Assembly: GCF_011067745.1 (NCBI RefSeq)
Contig: NZ_JAAMPJ010000007.1
Span: forward strand, 416,601 to 480,600
Direction: 5' to 3'
From: Lentzea alba
GTDB lineage: Bacteria > Actinomycetota > Actinomycetes > Mycobacteriales > Pseudonocardiaceae
DNA: 64,000 bases
Positions within the stretch are counted from its first letter, which is position 1. Every line of letters begins with the position of its first letter. Made by a program: the position numbers and the translations under genes. This document shows, piece by piece, positions 1 through 9,037 of the stretch. The notes beneath the pieces were generated by a model, which saw only the letters and a list, made by a program, of their open reading frames with translations, ran no database searches and was not told where the DNA came from.

Positions 1-3000
1 CGCCTTCCCAGGCGAACGGCAGCCGGATCTCGTCGCGGTCGCGTGCCGCGTCGGGCAGCAACGCGTGCAGCGCGGCGTCGAAGAGCGCCGGGTGCAGTCC
101 GAACCGGTCGTCGTGGTCGGCCTCCGGCAGCGCGATCTCGGCCAGGACATCTGTTCCCGCGGACCACACCGACCGCAGCCCTTGGAACACCGGGCCGTAG
201 TCGTAGCCGAGTTCCGCCAGCGCCGGGTAGGTGCCGTCGACCGGCTCGGCGACCGCGCCCGCGGACAGCCAGGAAGTCCCCGGCACGGCGGGCTGCGCCT
301 GGGCAGGCCCCAGCAGGCCGGCGGTGTGCTCGGTCCAGGCGGCGGCCGGGTCGTCGCCGGCCGGTCGGGAGTGGACGGTGAACCGGCGGGCGCCGGAGTC
401 GTCCGCGGCGGCCACCCTGACCTGCACCCGCACCGACTCCCCCTCGGGCAGCGGCAGCGGGGCCTCCAGCGTCAGCTCCGCGACCCGCTCGGCACCCGTG
501 TGCTCGCAGGCGGCGAACGCCAGCTCCAGGAACGCGGTCGCGGGCAACAGGACGACGCCCTCGATGACGTGGTCGGCCAGCCACGGGTGGGTCTTGGTCG
601 ACAGCACGCCGGTCAGCACCGCGCTCCCGTCGTCGGCGACGTCGACCACTCCGCCGAGCAGCGGGTGCCCGGCCGCGTCGAGGCCGAGACCTCGTGCGTC
701 GGGGCGCGAGTCCGCGGTCAGCCAGAAGTGCTCGCGCTGGAACGCGTACGTCGGCAGGTCGACGGGGACGGCGTCCGGGAAGAACCGCGTGAGGTCGACT
801 TCGGGACCGGCCACGTGCACGCCCGCCAGCCCGGCGACGAAGGTGTCGGCCTCCGGCTTGTCCGCGCGTGCCAGTGGCACGGCGGTCGCGGTGGCGCCGG
901 CGGTCTCGATGGTCTCCCGGGCCAGCGCGGTCAGCACCGCGTCCGGGCCGATCTCGACGAACACCGTCGCGCCCAGGCCGGTCGCGGTCAGCACGGCGTC
1001 GTGGAACCGCACCGCCGAGCGGATCTGGTCGACCCAGTAGTCGGCGGTCGTGATCCGTTCCGGGGCCACGACCGCGCCGGTGACGGTGGAGATGATCGGG
1101 ATGGTGGGCGTGTGGAACGTCAGGCTCTCGGCGACCGCGCGGAACTGGTCGAGGATGCCGTCCATGTGCGGCGAGTGGAACGCGTGGCTGACCCGCAGCG
1201 CGCGCACCCGGTGGCCCTTGTCCTTCCACTGCTGGGCGACCCGGCTCGCGACCTCCGCGTCACCCGCGATCACCACCGCCCTCGGGCCGTTCACCGCGGC
1301 GATGTCGACCAGCCCCGCGTGCTCGGCGATGGAGGCGGAGACGGCGTCGGGCTCGGCCTCGATGGCGATCATCGCGCCGTCCGACCGCGCGGCCTGCATC
1401 AGCCTGCCCCTGGCGGCGACCAGCGTCGCGGCGTCCTCGGCGGAGAGCACGCCGGCCACGTGCGCGGCGGCCAGCTCGCCGATCGAGTGCCCGGCCACCA
1501 GGTCCGGCGTCACGCCGTGGTGCGCGGCCAACCGGTACAACGCCACCTCGACGGCGAACAGCGCGGGCTGGGTGTACCCGGTCTGGTCCAGGTCCTCCCC
1601 GCTCTCGATCACCTCGCGCAGCGGGCGGTCCAGGTGCGGGTCGAGGTGCGCGGCGATCTCGTCGAACGCGTCGGCGAACACCGGGAACGCGGCGCGGAGC
1701 TCCTCTCCCATGCCGGCTCGCTGTGCGCCTTGGCCGGTGAACATCAGCAGGGTCTTGCCGGGCAACGCCGTGCCGCGCACCGCGGTGGGCGTGGCCTCAC
1801 CGCCTTCGATCGCGGCCAGCCCGGCGAGCCGGTCCGGTCCGGTCGAGCCGAGCACCACCGCGCGGTGGGCGAACGGGGTGCGCGTGGTCGCCAGCGCGAG
1901 GCCGATGTCGGCCGGGTGCGCGTCCGGCCGGGTGAGCACGAACTCGCGCAGCCGCGCGGCCTGGGCGCGCAGGCCGTCGGCGGTCGGCGCGGACAACGCC
2001 CACGGCGTCCTCGACGCGTCACCGCCACCCGTGCGCTGCGCCTGCGGCTCGACCTCGATGATGGCGTGGGCGTTGGTGCCGCTGATTCCGAACGACGAGA
2101 CCGCCGCTCGGCGCGGCTCACCTGTCTCCGGCCAGGCGCGGTTCGCGGTGACCAGCGAGACCGCGCCCGAGGACCAGTCCACGTGCGGGGTCGGCTCGTC
2201 GACGTGCAGGGTGGCCGGAACGACGCCGTGGCGCATCGCCTGCACCAGCTTGATCACGCCGCCGACACCGGCCGCGGCCTGGGTGTGGCCGATGTTGGAC
2301 TTGAGCGACCCGAGCAGCACCGGCTCCCGGTCGCCGCGGTCGGTGCCGTAGGTCGCGAGCAGCGCCGCCGCCTCGATCGGGTCGCCCAGGCTGGTGCCGG
2401 TGCCGTGCGCCTCGACCACCTCGACGTCGGCGCCGGTCAGTCGAGCGTCGGCGAGGGCCTGGCGGATCACCCGCCGCTGCGCCAGGCCGCTCGGCGCGGT
2501 CAGGCCGTTGGACGCGCCGTCGGAGTTGACGGCGGTGCCGCGCACCACGGCCAGCACCGGGTGCCCGTTGCGGCGGGCGTCGGACAGTCGTTCGACCACG
2601 AGCAGGCCGACGCCCTCGGCCCACGCGGTGCCGTCCGCGGCGGCGGCGAAGGACTTGCAGCGGCCGTCGGGCGCGAGACCCTGCTGGCGGGAGAACTCCA
2701 GGAACATGCCCGGTGTGGACATCACCGCCACACCGCCCGCGATCGCGAGCGATGTCTCGCCCCTGCGCAGCGACTGGACGGCCAGGTGCAGCGCCACGAG
2801 GGACGACGAGCACGCGGTGTCCACCGTGATGGCAGGGCCGAGCAGACCGAACTGGTAGGCGATGCGGCCGGACATGACACTGGCCGTGCCGCCGGTGAGC
2901 AGATGCCCCTCCACGCTCGCCGGTGCGTCGTGCATCCGGGGGCCGTAGTCGAACGTCGTGGCGCCGATGAAGACGCCGGTGCGGGAGCCACGCAGATCAC

Positions 3001-6000
3001 GAGCGACGAGACCGGCCCGTTCCAGCGCCTCCCACGTGGTCTCCAGCAACAGCCGCTGCTGCGGGTCCATCGCCTGCGCCTCGCGCGGGGAGATGCCGAA
3101 GAAGCCGGCGTCGAAGCGGCCCGCGTCGTGCAGGAAGCCGCCCTCGCGCACCGAGCTCTTGCCGGACGCGCCGGGGTCGGGATCGACCAGGTCCTCTGGC
3201 CAGCCCCGGTCGGCGGGGAAACCGGAGATGGCGTCGCCGTTGCCGGCGACCAGGCCCCACAGGTCCTCTGGCGAGGCGATCCCGCCGGGGTAGCGACACG
3301 CCATTCCGACGATCGCGATGGGCTCGTCGTCCGATCCGACGGTGGCGAACTCGTCGTCGGCGGCGTCACCGCCGCCGAGCCGGGTGTCGAGGTAGGCGGT
3401 CAGCGCGGCGGGCGTCGGGTGGTCGTACAGGGTGCCCGACGGCAGGCTCAGCCCGGTGGCCGCCGCGAGGGCGTCACCGAGTTCCACGGTCATCAGCGAG
3501 CTGAAGCCCAGGTCGCGGAACGGCAGGTCGGCCTCGACGGCCTGGCCGGGCGCGAGGCCGAGGACGGCGGCGACGTGCGCGGTCACCAGGTCGGCCGTGC
3601 GGGTGGACCGGCCCGCGACCGGGCGCGCGGCGGGGGCTGCGCTGTCGGCGGAGGCCGCGCTGCTGGTGGAGGCCGCGCTGCCGACGGGGGCTGCGCTGCC
3701 GGCACTGTCGGCGGGGGTGGCGCTGCCAGCTGAGGCCGCGCTGTCGGCCGGGCCTTCGGTGACCCAGTAGCGCTCGCGCTGGAAGGCGTAGGTGGGCAGG
3801 TCGACCCGGCGTGCCCCGGTGCCCGCGAACACCGAGTCCCACGCCAGCTCGACCCCGGACACGACCAGCCGCGCCACCGCGGTCATCAGGGTGCGGGTCT
3901 CCGGCCTGCCCTTGCGCAGCACCGACTCCGCCCGCACCGCCGATCGGTCGACCACGCTGTCGGCGACCATGGCCGAGCACACGCCGTCCGGACCGAACTC
4001 CACGACCGTGCGCACACCCGCCGCCTCCAGGGCGCGCGCGGCATCGGCGAAGCGGACGGTCGCGCGGACCTGCTCCACCCAGTACTCCGGGGACGCCAGC
4101 AGCTCGGCGGTGGCGACCTGTCCGGTCACCGTGGAGACCACCGCGATCCGCGGCGGGTGGAACTCCAGGCCGGACACGACGTCGCGGAAGGCGTCGAGCA
4201 TCGCGTCCATGCGGTGGGAGTGGAAGGCGTGGCTCACCGAAAGCCGCTTGGTCCGGTGCCCGGCCTCCCGCAACCGCGCGGCGGCGTCGAGCACGGCGTC
4301 CTCGTCACCGGAGATCACCACGGCGTCAAGGCCGTTGACGGCGGCGATCGCCACGGTGTCGGACAGGTGCTCGGCGACCTGCGACTCCGTCGCGCCCACG
4401 GCCACCATCGCGCCGCCGCCGGGCAGCGCCTGCATCAGGCGTCCGCGTGCGGTGACGAGCGCGACGGCGTCGGGCAGGGACAGCACTCCCGCGACGTGGG
4501 CGGCGGCGATCTCGCCGATGGAGTGGCCCATCACGAAGTCCGGCCGCAGGTCCCACGACTCGAGCAGCCGGAACAGCGCCACCTCGACCGCGAACAGCGC
4601 GGGCTGGGTGTACCCGGTCTGGTCCAGGTCCTCCCCGCTCTCGATCACCTCGCGCAGCGGGCGGTCCAGGTGCGGGTCGATGAGCGCCACGACCTCGTCG
4701 AAAGACCGCGCGTAGACCGGGAACGCGGTGTGCAGCTCCAGGCCCATGCCGATCCGCTGGGCGCCCTGACCGGTGAACACGGCCGCCGTCGCGCCCGGCG
4801 ACGTGACGCCGGTGACGAGCCCGGCCGCGGGGGCGTCCGCCGCCAGTGCGCCCAGGCCGGCGGCCAGCTCCTCGCGATCCGCGGCGACGACGACGGCGCG
4901 GTGGGTGAACCGGGTGCGCGTGGTCAGCGCGGACCAACCCACGGACGCGACGTCGGCGTCCCCCTCCTCGACGGCGGCGCGGAGCCGCTCGGCCTGCGCG
5001 CGCAGCGCCTGTGGGCTCCGGCCGGAGACGACCACCGGCAGCGGCACCGCGACGTCGGACCGTCGGGCCCCGGCGGGATCAGCGGGATCAGCGGGCCGTC
5101 GGGTCCCGGCGGACTCAGCGGACGCGGCGGACTCAGCGAGCCGTCGGGTCACGGCGGGCTCGGCGGGCCGGGCGGGCTCGGCGGGCGGCGCCTCCGCCAC
5201 GACCACGTGGCAGTTCGTGCCGCCCATGCCGAAGGAGCTGACGCCCGCGACGAGCCTGCGGTCCGGGTGCGGCCAGGAGGAGTGGCTGGTGACGACGGAG
5301 ATGTTCAGCTCGTCGAACGGGATGGCCGGGTTCGGCGTCTCGTGGTTGAGGCTCGCGGGCAGCTCCCGGTTGCTGATCGCCAGCACGGTCTTCACCAGGC
5401 CGGTGATGCCCGCCGCGGCCTCCAGGTGGCCGATGTTGGTCTTCACGGAGCCGACGACCAGGGGGTCGCCGGACCGCTTGAGCGTGCCGATCGACGCGCC
5501 CAGCGCCGCGGCCTCGATCGGGTCGCCCACCGGGGTGCCGGTTCCGTGCAGCTCGACGTACTGCACGTCGTCCGGGGACACGCCTGCTCGCTGGTACGCC
5601 GTCCGCACCACCTGTTCCTGCGCGAGCGCGCTCGGCACGGTCAGGCCGGAGGTCGCGCCGTCGTTGTTCACCGCGCTGCCCAGCAGCACGCCGTGCACCC
5701 GGTCGCCGTCGGCGATGGCCGCCCTCAGCGGCTTGAGCACGACCACGGCAGCGCCCTCGCCGCGCGCGTAGCCGTTGGCCCTGGCGTCGAAGGTGTGGCA
5801 GCGGCCGTCGGGCGACAGCCCGCCGAACCGCTCGGCGCCGAGCACGGTCTCGGCCACGATGTTGAGGTTCACGCCCGCGGCCAGCGCCAGTGCGGAGTCC
5901 CCCGATCGCAGGGCCTCGCAGGCCAGGTGCACCGCGACCAGCGACGACGACTGGCTGGTGTCGACGGTCAGGCTCGCGCCGCGCAGGCCCAGGGCGTAGG

Positions 6001-6484
6001 AGACGCGGTTGGCGATGACGCCGCGGTGCACGCCCGCGTTGGTGTGCTGGGTGATCGCGGGCGAGCCCTGGCGGTAGACCAGACCGGCGTAGTCCTCACG
6101 CGCGGTGCCGACGTAGACCGAGGTCGGACTGCCCTCCAGGTCGGCGGCGACGATTCCGGCGTCCTCCAGTGCGGACCAGGCGAGCTCCAGCAGCAGGCGC
6201 TGCTGCGGGTCCATGGCCCGCGCTTCACGTGGCGAGATGCCGAAGAAGGCGGCGTCGAAATCGGCTATCGAGTCCAGGAACCCACCTCTGCGCACCGGGT
6301 CGCCCGGATCAGCGGAGATCGGTTCCCAGCGGTGCGCGGGCATGTCGGTCAGCGCGTCGCGCCCGGACCGCAGCAGCTCCCAGAACGCGGCCACGTCACG
6401 TGCCCCTGGCAGCAGACAGGACATCCCGATGACCGCGATCGCGTCCTCTTCTTCGGAAACGTGGAAATGCTGACCACTCGCCAT
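1..6484 (-). CDS. Modular type I polyketide synthase, loading module plus start of module 1 (partial)
   Basis: The reading frame stays open from an ATG at 6484 to the window edge (2161 codons, 3' end missing). Domains in order: KS-like domain (about residues 15-440), AT, ACP, KS, AT, then a dehydratase. The first KS has Gln178 in place of the catalytic Cys (DTSQSSS), the signature of a KSQ decarboxylating loading domain. The loading AT has GHSIGE (Ser655) and HAFH (752-755), and the second AT has GHSIGE (Ser1667) and HAFH (1767-1770); both patterns predict malonyl-CoA. The ACP attachment serine is Ser996 (LGFSSL). The second KS keeps its nucleophile (DTACSSS, Cys1225). The DH keeps HxxxGxxxxP (His1972) and DAALH (Asp2136), so it should be active. 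The inference is an acetyl starter made by malonyl decarboxylation, one malonyl extension and at least ketoreduction plus dehydration. Ala/Ser/Pro-rich linkers follow KS1 and AT1. This is probably the first PKS gene of its cluster. Confidence 0.97.
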   Translation of the reverse strand, partial: MASGQHFHVSEEEDAIAVIGMSCLLPGARDVAAFWELLRSGRDALTDMPAHRWEPISADPGDPVRRGGFLDSIADFDAAFFGISPREARAMDPQQRLLLELAWSALEDAGIVAADLEGSPTSVYVGTAREDYAGLVYRQGSPAITQHTNAGVHRGVIANRVSYALGLRGASLTVDTSQSSSLVAVHLACEALRSGDSALALAAGVNLNIVAETVLGAERFGGLSPDGRCHTFDARANGYARGEGAAVVVLKPLRAAIADGDRVHGVLLGSAVNNDGATSGLTVPSALAQEQVVRTAYQRAGVSPDDVQYVELHGTGTPVGDPIEAAALGASIGTLKRSGDPLVVGSVKTNIGHLEAAAGITGLVKTVLAISNRELPASLNHETPNPAIPFDELNISVVTSHSSWPHPDRRLVAGVSSFGMGGTNCHVVVAEAPPAEPARPAEPAVTRRLAESAASAESAGTRRPADPADPAGARRSDVAVPLPVVVSGRSPQALRAQAERLRAAVEEGDADVASVGWSALTTRTRFTHRAVVVAADREELAAGLGALAADAPAAGLVTGVTSPGATAAVFTGQGAQRIGMGLELHTAFPVYARSFDEVVALIDPHLDRPLREVIESGEDLDQTGYTQPALFAVEVALFRLLESWDLRPDFVMGHSIGEIAAAHVAGVLSLPDAVALVTARGRLMQALPGGGAMVAVGATESQVAEHLSDTVAIAAVNGLDAVVISGDEDAVLDAAARLREAGHRTKRLSVSHAFHSHRMDAMLDAFRDVVSGLEFHPPRIAVVSTVTGQVATAELLASPEYWVEQVRATVRFADAARALEAAGVRTVVEFGPDGVCSAMVADSVVDRSAVRAESVLRKGRPETRTLMTAVARLVVSGVELAWDSVFAGTGARRVDLPTYAFQRERYWVTEGPADSAASAGSATPADSAGSAAPVGSAASTSSAASADSAAPAARPVAGRSTRTADLVTAHVAAVLGLAPGQAVEADLPFRDLGFSSLMTVELGDALAAATGLSLPSGTLYDHPTPAALTAYLDTRLGGGDAADDEFATVGSDDEPIAIVGMACRYPGGIASPEDLWGLVAGNGDAISGFPADRGWPEDLVDPDPGASGKSSVREGGFLHDAGRFDAGFFGISPREAQAMDPQQRLLLETTWEALERAGLVARDLRGSRTGVFIGATTFDYGPRMHDAPASVEGHLLTGGTASVMSGRIAYQFGLLGPAITVDTACSSSLVALHLAVQSLRRGETSLAIAGGVAVMSTPGMFLEFSRQQGLAPDGRCKSFAAAADGTAWAEGVGLLVVERLSDARRNGHPVLAVVRGTAVNSDGASNGLTAPSGLAQRRVIRQALADARLTGADVEVVEAHGTGTSLGDPIEAAALLATYGTDRGDREPVLLGSLKSNIGHTQAAAGVGGVIKLVQAMRHGVVPATLHVDEPTPHVDWSSGAVSLVTANRAWPETGEPRRAAVSSFGISGTNAHAIIEVEPQAQRTGGGDASRTPWALSAPTADGLRAQAARLREFVLTRPDAHPADIGLALATTRTPFAHRAVVLGSTGPDRLAGLAAIEGGEATPTAVRGTALPGKTLLMFTGQGAQRAGMGEELRAAFPVFADAFDEIAAHLDPHLDRPLREVIESGEDLDQTGYTQPALFAVEVALYRLAAHHGVTPDLVAGHSIGELAAAHVAGVLSAEDAATLVAARGRLMQAARSDGAMIAIEAEPDAVSASIAEHAGLVDIAAVNGPRAVVIAGDAEVASRVAQQWKDKGHRVRALRVSHAFHSPHMDGILDQFRAVAESLTFHTPTIPIISTVTGAVVAPERITTADYWVDQIRSAVRFHDAVLTATGLGATVFVEIGPDAVLTALARETIETAGATATAVPLARADKPEADTFVAGLAGVHVAGPEVDLTRFFPDAVPVDLPTYAFQREHFWLTADSRPDARGLGLDAAGHPLLGGVVDVADDGSAVLTGVLSTKTHPWLADHVIEGVVLLPATAFLELAFAACEHTGAERVAELTLEAPLPLPEGESVRVQVRVAAADDSGARRFTVHSRPAGDDPAAAWTEHTAGLLGPAQAQPAVPGTSWLSAGAVAEPVDGTYPALAELGYDYGPVFQGLRSVWSAGTDVLAEIALPEADHDDRFGLHPALFDAALHALLPDAARDRDEIRLPFAWEG
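1554..4680. repeat. 91-bp perfect direct repeat in the two AT domains
   Basis: Bases 1554-1644 and 4590-4680 are identical over 91 positions and diverge immediately on both sides. They encode the same segment of the two acyltransferase domains, just upstream of the catalytic GHSIGE serine. Related PKS domains normally differ at synonymous positions, so perfect identity here points to recent gene conversion or recombination between modules. Confidence 0.85.
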
Positions 6485-6777
6485 GGGATCGTCTGCCCTT
6501 CGCTTGCGGAAACCGGTTGGGTTTTTCCCGACCCAAACCCTGAGGACATTAACCACAGTCAGCGACGCGACGGCCTAAAATCAGTAACGAACCGTTTGAC
6601 CAGTCGGTTACCGGCTTTCCGGCGAACAGTTCCCGGAACAGCCCGGTAAATTCTCGGAAAAAGTTCCCGCATCAACCGTCCCGTGGACCATTACCGGAGA
6701 AAGACCAGATGTAGACGGAGATTCACCGGACGTTGGCTACGGTCGTCCCCGATAACCGGCGTGGATTGGGGAAGAAG
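6485..6777. promoter_or_regulatory. Divergent promoter region between PKS and aminotransferase genes
   Basis: This 293-bp non-coding stretch separates two divergently transcribed genes and is visibly more A/T rich than its surroundings, especially around 6570-6660. It must hold both promoters. A GAACAG direct repeat occurs at 6624-6629 and 6636-6641, 12 bp apart. Repeats at near-helical spacing are typical of SARP-type activator sites, but no binding protein is identified here. The PKS start at 6484 has an AAGGG-like ribosome site at a somewhat long distance. The aminotransferase ATG at 6778 follows a GGGGAAG sequence. Confidence 0.6.
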
Positions 6778-8325
6778 ATGAACCCAGTGGTCGACAAGCC
6801 CGAACTGGCCGAACCGTACATGTTCGGCTGGCTAGCCTCGCTGGGACTCGGGGTCGAATACACCCGCTCGCAGAAGGACTCCCTGTACTACCGCGACACC
6901 AGTGGCGACGAGATCGAGGTGCTCGATCTCGTCGGCGGCTACGGGTCGACCATTCACGGGCACAACAACCCGGAGATCATCGAGTACACGAAATCGCTCC
7001 TGGACAGCGGCAGCCCGATTCACGCGCAGTTCTCCCGGCATCCTTACGCGAACGACCTCGCGTGGACGCTGAACACCATCCTGCACCGCGAGTTCGGCGA
7101 CGACGAGCACTACCAGGTGATCTTCGCCAACAGCGGCGCCGAGGCCAACGAGGTGGCCATCAAGCACGCCGAAATGGACCGCGTGCTCAAGATCGGCGAA
7201 GCGCTCGCCGAGGTCGAAGCCCACATCGAGGCCGCCATCGCGGCGGCGGCCTCCGGCGCGACGCTGGACGCGTCACCCCTGCCGGGGTCGGACCTCGACG
7301 AGGTCGTCGCCGCCCTGCGTGCCGCCAACGCCGAGCGCGCCGCCACGCCGCCGGTCTACCTCGCTCCCGAGGGTTCCTTCCACGGCAAGCTCGCGGGCAG
7401 CATCCAGCTCACCCACAACGTCGCCTACCGCACGCCGTTCACCGCCATGGCCGCGCCGTGCCGGTTCGTGCCGCTCGACGCCGACGCCGTCTCCGCCGCG
7501 ATCGCCGCCGAGAGCCGGACCCTGTTCGACCTCGCCGTCGACGGCGGCGTCATCCGGGTCGTCGAGCGTCCGCTGCCGGTGATCAGCGCGTACGTCCTGG
7601 AGCCCATCCAGGGTGAGGCGGGCATCCGCGTCCTGGACGCCGACTCCATCGCGCGCGTCCGCGAACGGCTCGACGCCGCCGGCATCCCGGTCATCGTGGA
7701 CGAGGTGCAGAGCGGCATGGGCCGCTCCGGAGCGTTCTTCGCCGCGTCGCACCTGGGACTGCGCGGCGACTACATCACCCTGGCCAAGAGTCTGGGCGGC
7801 GGTGTCGCCAAGGCCGCGGTCACGCTGATCCGGTCGTCGATCTACCGCACCGACTTCGAGCTGCTGCACACCTCCACGTACGCCAAGGACAGCCTCTCCA
7901 CCCTCGTCGCCCTGCGCGCCGTGGAAATGCTGGAGGCCGACGGTGGCGCGGCGTACCGGCGGGCGGCCGAGCGAGGCGACAAGCTGCTCGCCATGCTGCG
8001 CTCGCTGCGCGACGAGTTCGGTGACGTCGTGAAAGACGTGCGCGGCAAGGGATTGATGACGGGCCTGGAGTTCCACGACCTGTCCGGTTCGGACTCCGAC
8101 ATCATCGCCGAGCAGGCCAAGGGCGGCCTGATCGGCTACATGTTCTCGGGCTACCTCCTGCGCGAGCACAACATGCGCGTCTTCCCCACCGCCAGTGCCA
8201 CCAGCACCCTGCGCTTCGAACCGTCGATCCACATCACCGACGAGGAGATCGCCCGCACGGAGACTGGTCTGCGCACGCTGATCGGCCTCATCCGGGACGA
8301 GGACGGCAAGGCCCTGCTCGGCTGA
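6778..8325 (+). CDS. Class III PLP-dependent aminotransferase
   Basis: This 515-residue fold-type I aminotransferase transfers an amino group using pyridoxal phosphate. Visible features are the glycine-rich VGGYGS and NSGAEANE segments, the VDEVQSGMGR motif and the PLP lysine in LAKSLGGG (Lys337). It is longer than the usual 430-460 residues because of an acidic, Ala-rich insertion at about residues 140-205. I chose the ATG at 6778 because GGGGAAG lies just upstream; an in-frame TTG at 6733 is possible. It is divergent from the PKS gene and is the only gene on its transcript before a strong hairpin, so a role in the polyketide pathway, such as amination of an intermediate or precursor supply, is likely but inferred. 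The substrate cannot be read from sequence. Confidence 0.9.
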   Translation: MNPVVDKPELAEPYMFGWLASLGLGVEYTRSQKDSLYYRDTSGDEIEVLDLVGGYGSTIHGHNNPEIIEYTKSLLDSGSPIHAQFSRHPYANDLAWTLNTILHREFGDDEHYQVIFANSGAEANEVAIKHAEMDRVLKIGEALAEVEAHIEAAIAAAASGATLDASPLPGSDLDEVVAALRAANAERAATPPVYLAPEGSFHGKLAGSIQLTHNVAYRTPFTAMAAPCRFVPLDADAVSAAIAAESRTLFDLAVDGGVIRVVERPLPVISAYVLEPIQGEAGIRVLDADSIARVRERLDAAGIPVIVDEVQSGMGRSGAFFAASHLGLRGDYITLAKSLGGGVAKAAVTLIRSSIYRTDFELLHTSTYAKDSLSTLVALRAVEMLEADGGAAYRRAAERGDKLLAMLRSLRDEFGDVVKDVRGKGLMTGLEFHDLSGSDSDIIAEQAKGGLIGYMFSGYLLREHNMRVFPTASATSTLRFEPSIHITDEEIARTETGLRTLIGLIRDEDGKALLG

Positions 8326-8338
8326 GCCGCGGCCACCC

Positions 8339-8389
8339 GCACGTGAGGGGGCCGTGTCCATCAACGATGGACACGGCCCCCTCACGTGC
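8339..8389. terminator. 24-bp perfect hairpin between convergent genes
   Basis: Bases 8339-8362 pair perfectly with 8366-8389 around a three-base AAC loop. The hairpin lies 13 bp after the aminotransferase stop and 13 bp before the stop of the convergent gene. It is symmetrical and has no U-tract, as is common for bidirectional terminators in actinomycetes. Confidence 0.85.
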
Positions 8390-8402
8390 AGCCCGCTCTG
8401 TT

Positions 8403-8849
8403 CTAGGAGTAGGCCTCTGCGTTGAGCTTGTTGCCGTACACGCGGTCGACCTTGATGGTGATGAGGACGCGGCGGTCGGCGACCATGACCGTCCGGTACT
8501 CCTCCCAGTTCGGGTGCTCGCCCACGGCGACGCGGTAGTAGTCCACCAGGGCCTGGACCTCGGGTCCGTTCGGGTCGGTTCCCGGGCCGGTCACCGTGAC
8601 CGTGCCCTCAGCGGTCGCCCACGACCAGCCGTCGGGGCTGGTGACCTCCAACGCGGCGCGCGGGTCCCGACGCAGATTGGCCGTCTTGGCCGAATTGGCG
8701 TCCGCCGACACGTAGACGACACCCGCGTCCCGGTCGTAGAAGGGCCACACGGGGGACAGCTGCGGAACGCCGCTCTGCTTGATTGTCGCGAGAACACCGG
8801 CACGGCTTTCCGCAAGCAGGTCGCGCGGGTCGAAAGACGAAACAGTCAT
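8403..8849 (-). CDS. Pyridoxamine 5'-phosphate oxidase-like (PPOX) family protein
   Basis: This 148-residue protein matches the short split-barrel PPOX group, which in actinomycetes includes F420- or FMN-dependent oxidoreductases. Recognisable parts are the N-terminal strand [20 protein letters not shown], the [17 protein letters not shown] segment that normally contacts the cofactor phosphate, and a C-terminal [19 protein letters not shown] strand. The length fits a single-domain family member. The ATG at 8849 is preferred over an upstream ATG seven codons earlier because the extra residues are not conserved-looking. It stands alone between the hairpin and a divergent gene. Cofactor and substrate are unknown. 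Confidence 0.85.
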   Translation of the reverse strand: MTVSSFDPRDLLAESRAGVLATIKQSGVPQLSPVWPFYDRDAGVVYVSADANSAKTANLRRDPRAALEVTSPDGWSWATAEGTVTVTGPGTDPNGPEVQALVDYYRVAVGEHPNWEEYRTVMVADRRVLITIKVDRVYGNKLNAEAYS

Positions 8850-9037
8850 ACGCAGATTATGGCGCCGCACCGGTCTCTGATGATCTCGGCGTGGTCTCCG
8901 GCCCGTCTTGCTTCCTCCGCACGCTCTCCGATCACATCACCACGTGGTGCGCGTCTTCCACTACGCGAACCACGGGATTCGAGCACCGCTGGTCTCCGGG
9001 AATCGTCGGGACAGAACCGACTTCGAGGGAGACCGCG

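Noticed and set aside
65-3733. Long plus-strand open frame of 1222 codons over the PKS gene
   Set aside because: It is the codon-aligned antisense of the PKS; its translation is Arg/Gly/Val-rich and has no domains.
8938-8949. CACCACGTGGTG palindrome between the PPOX gene and the chimeric gene
   Set aside because: Perfect but short, and no regulator gene is nearby; could be chance in G/C-rich DNA.
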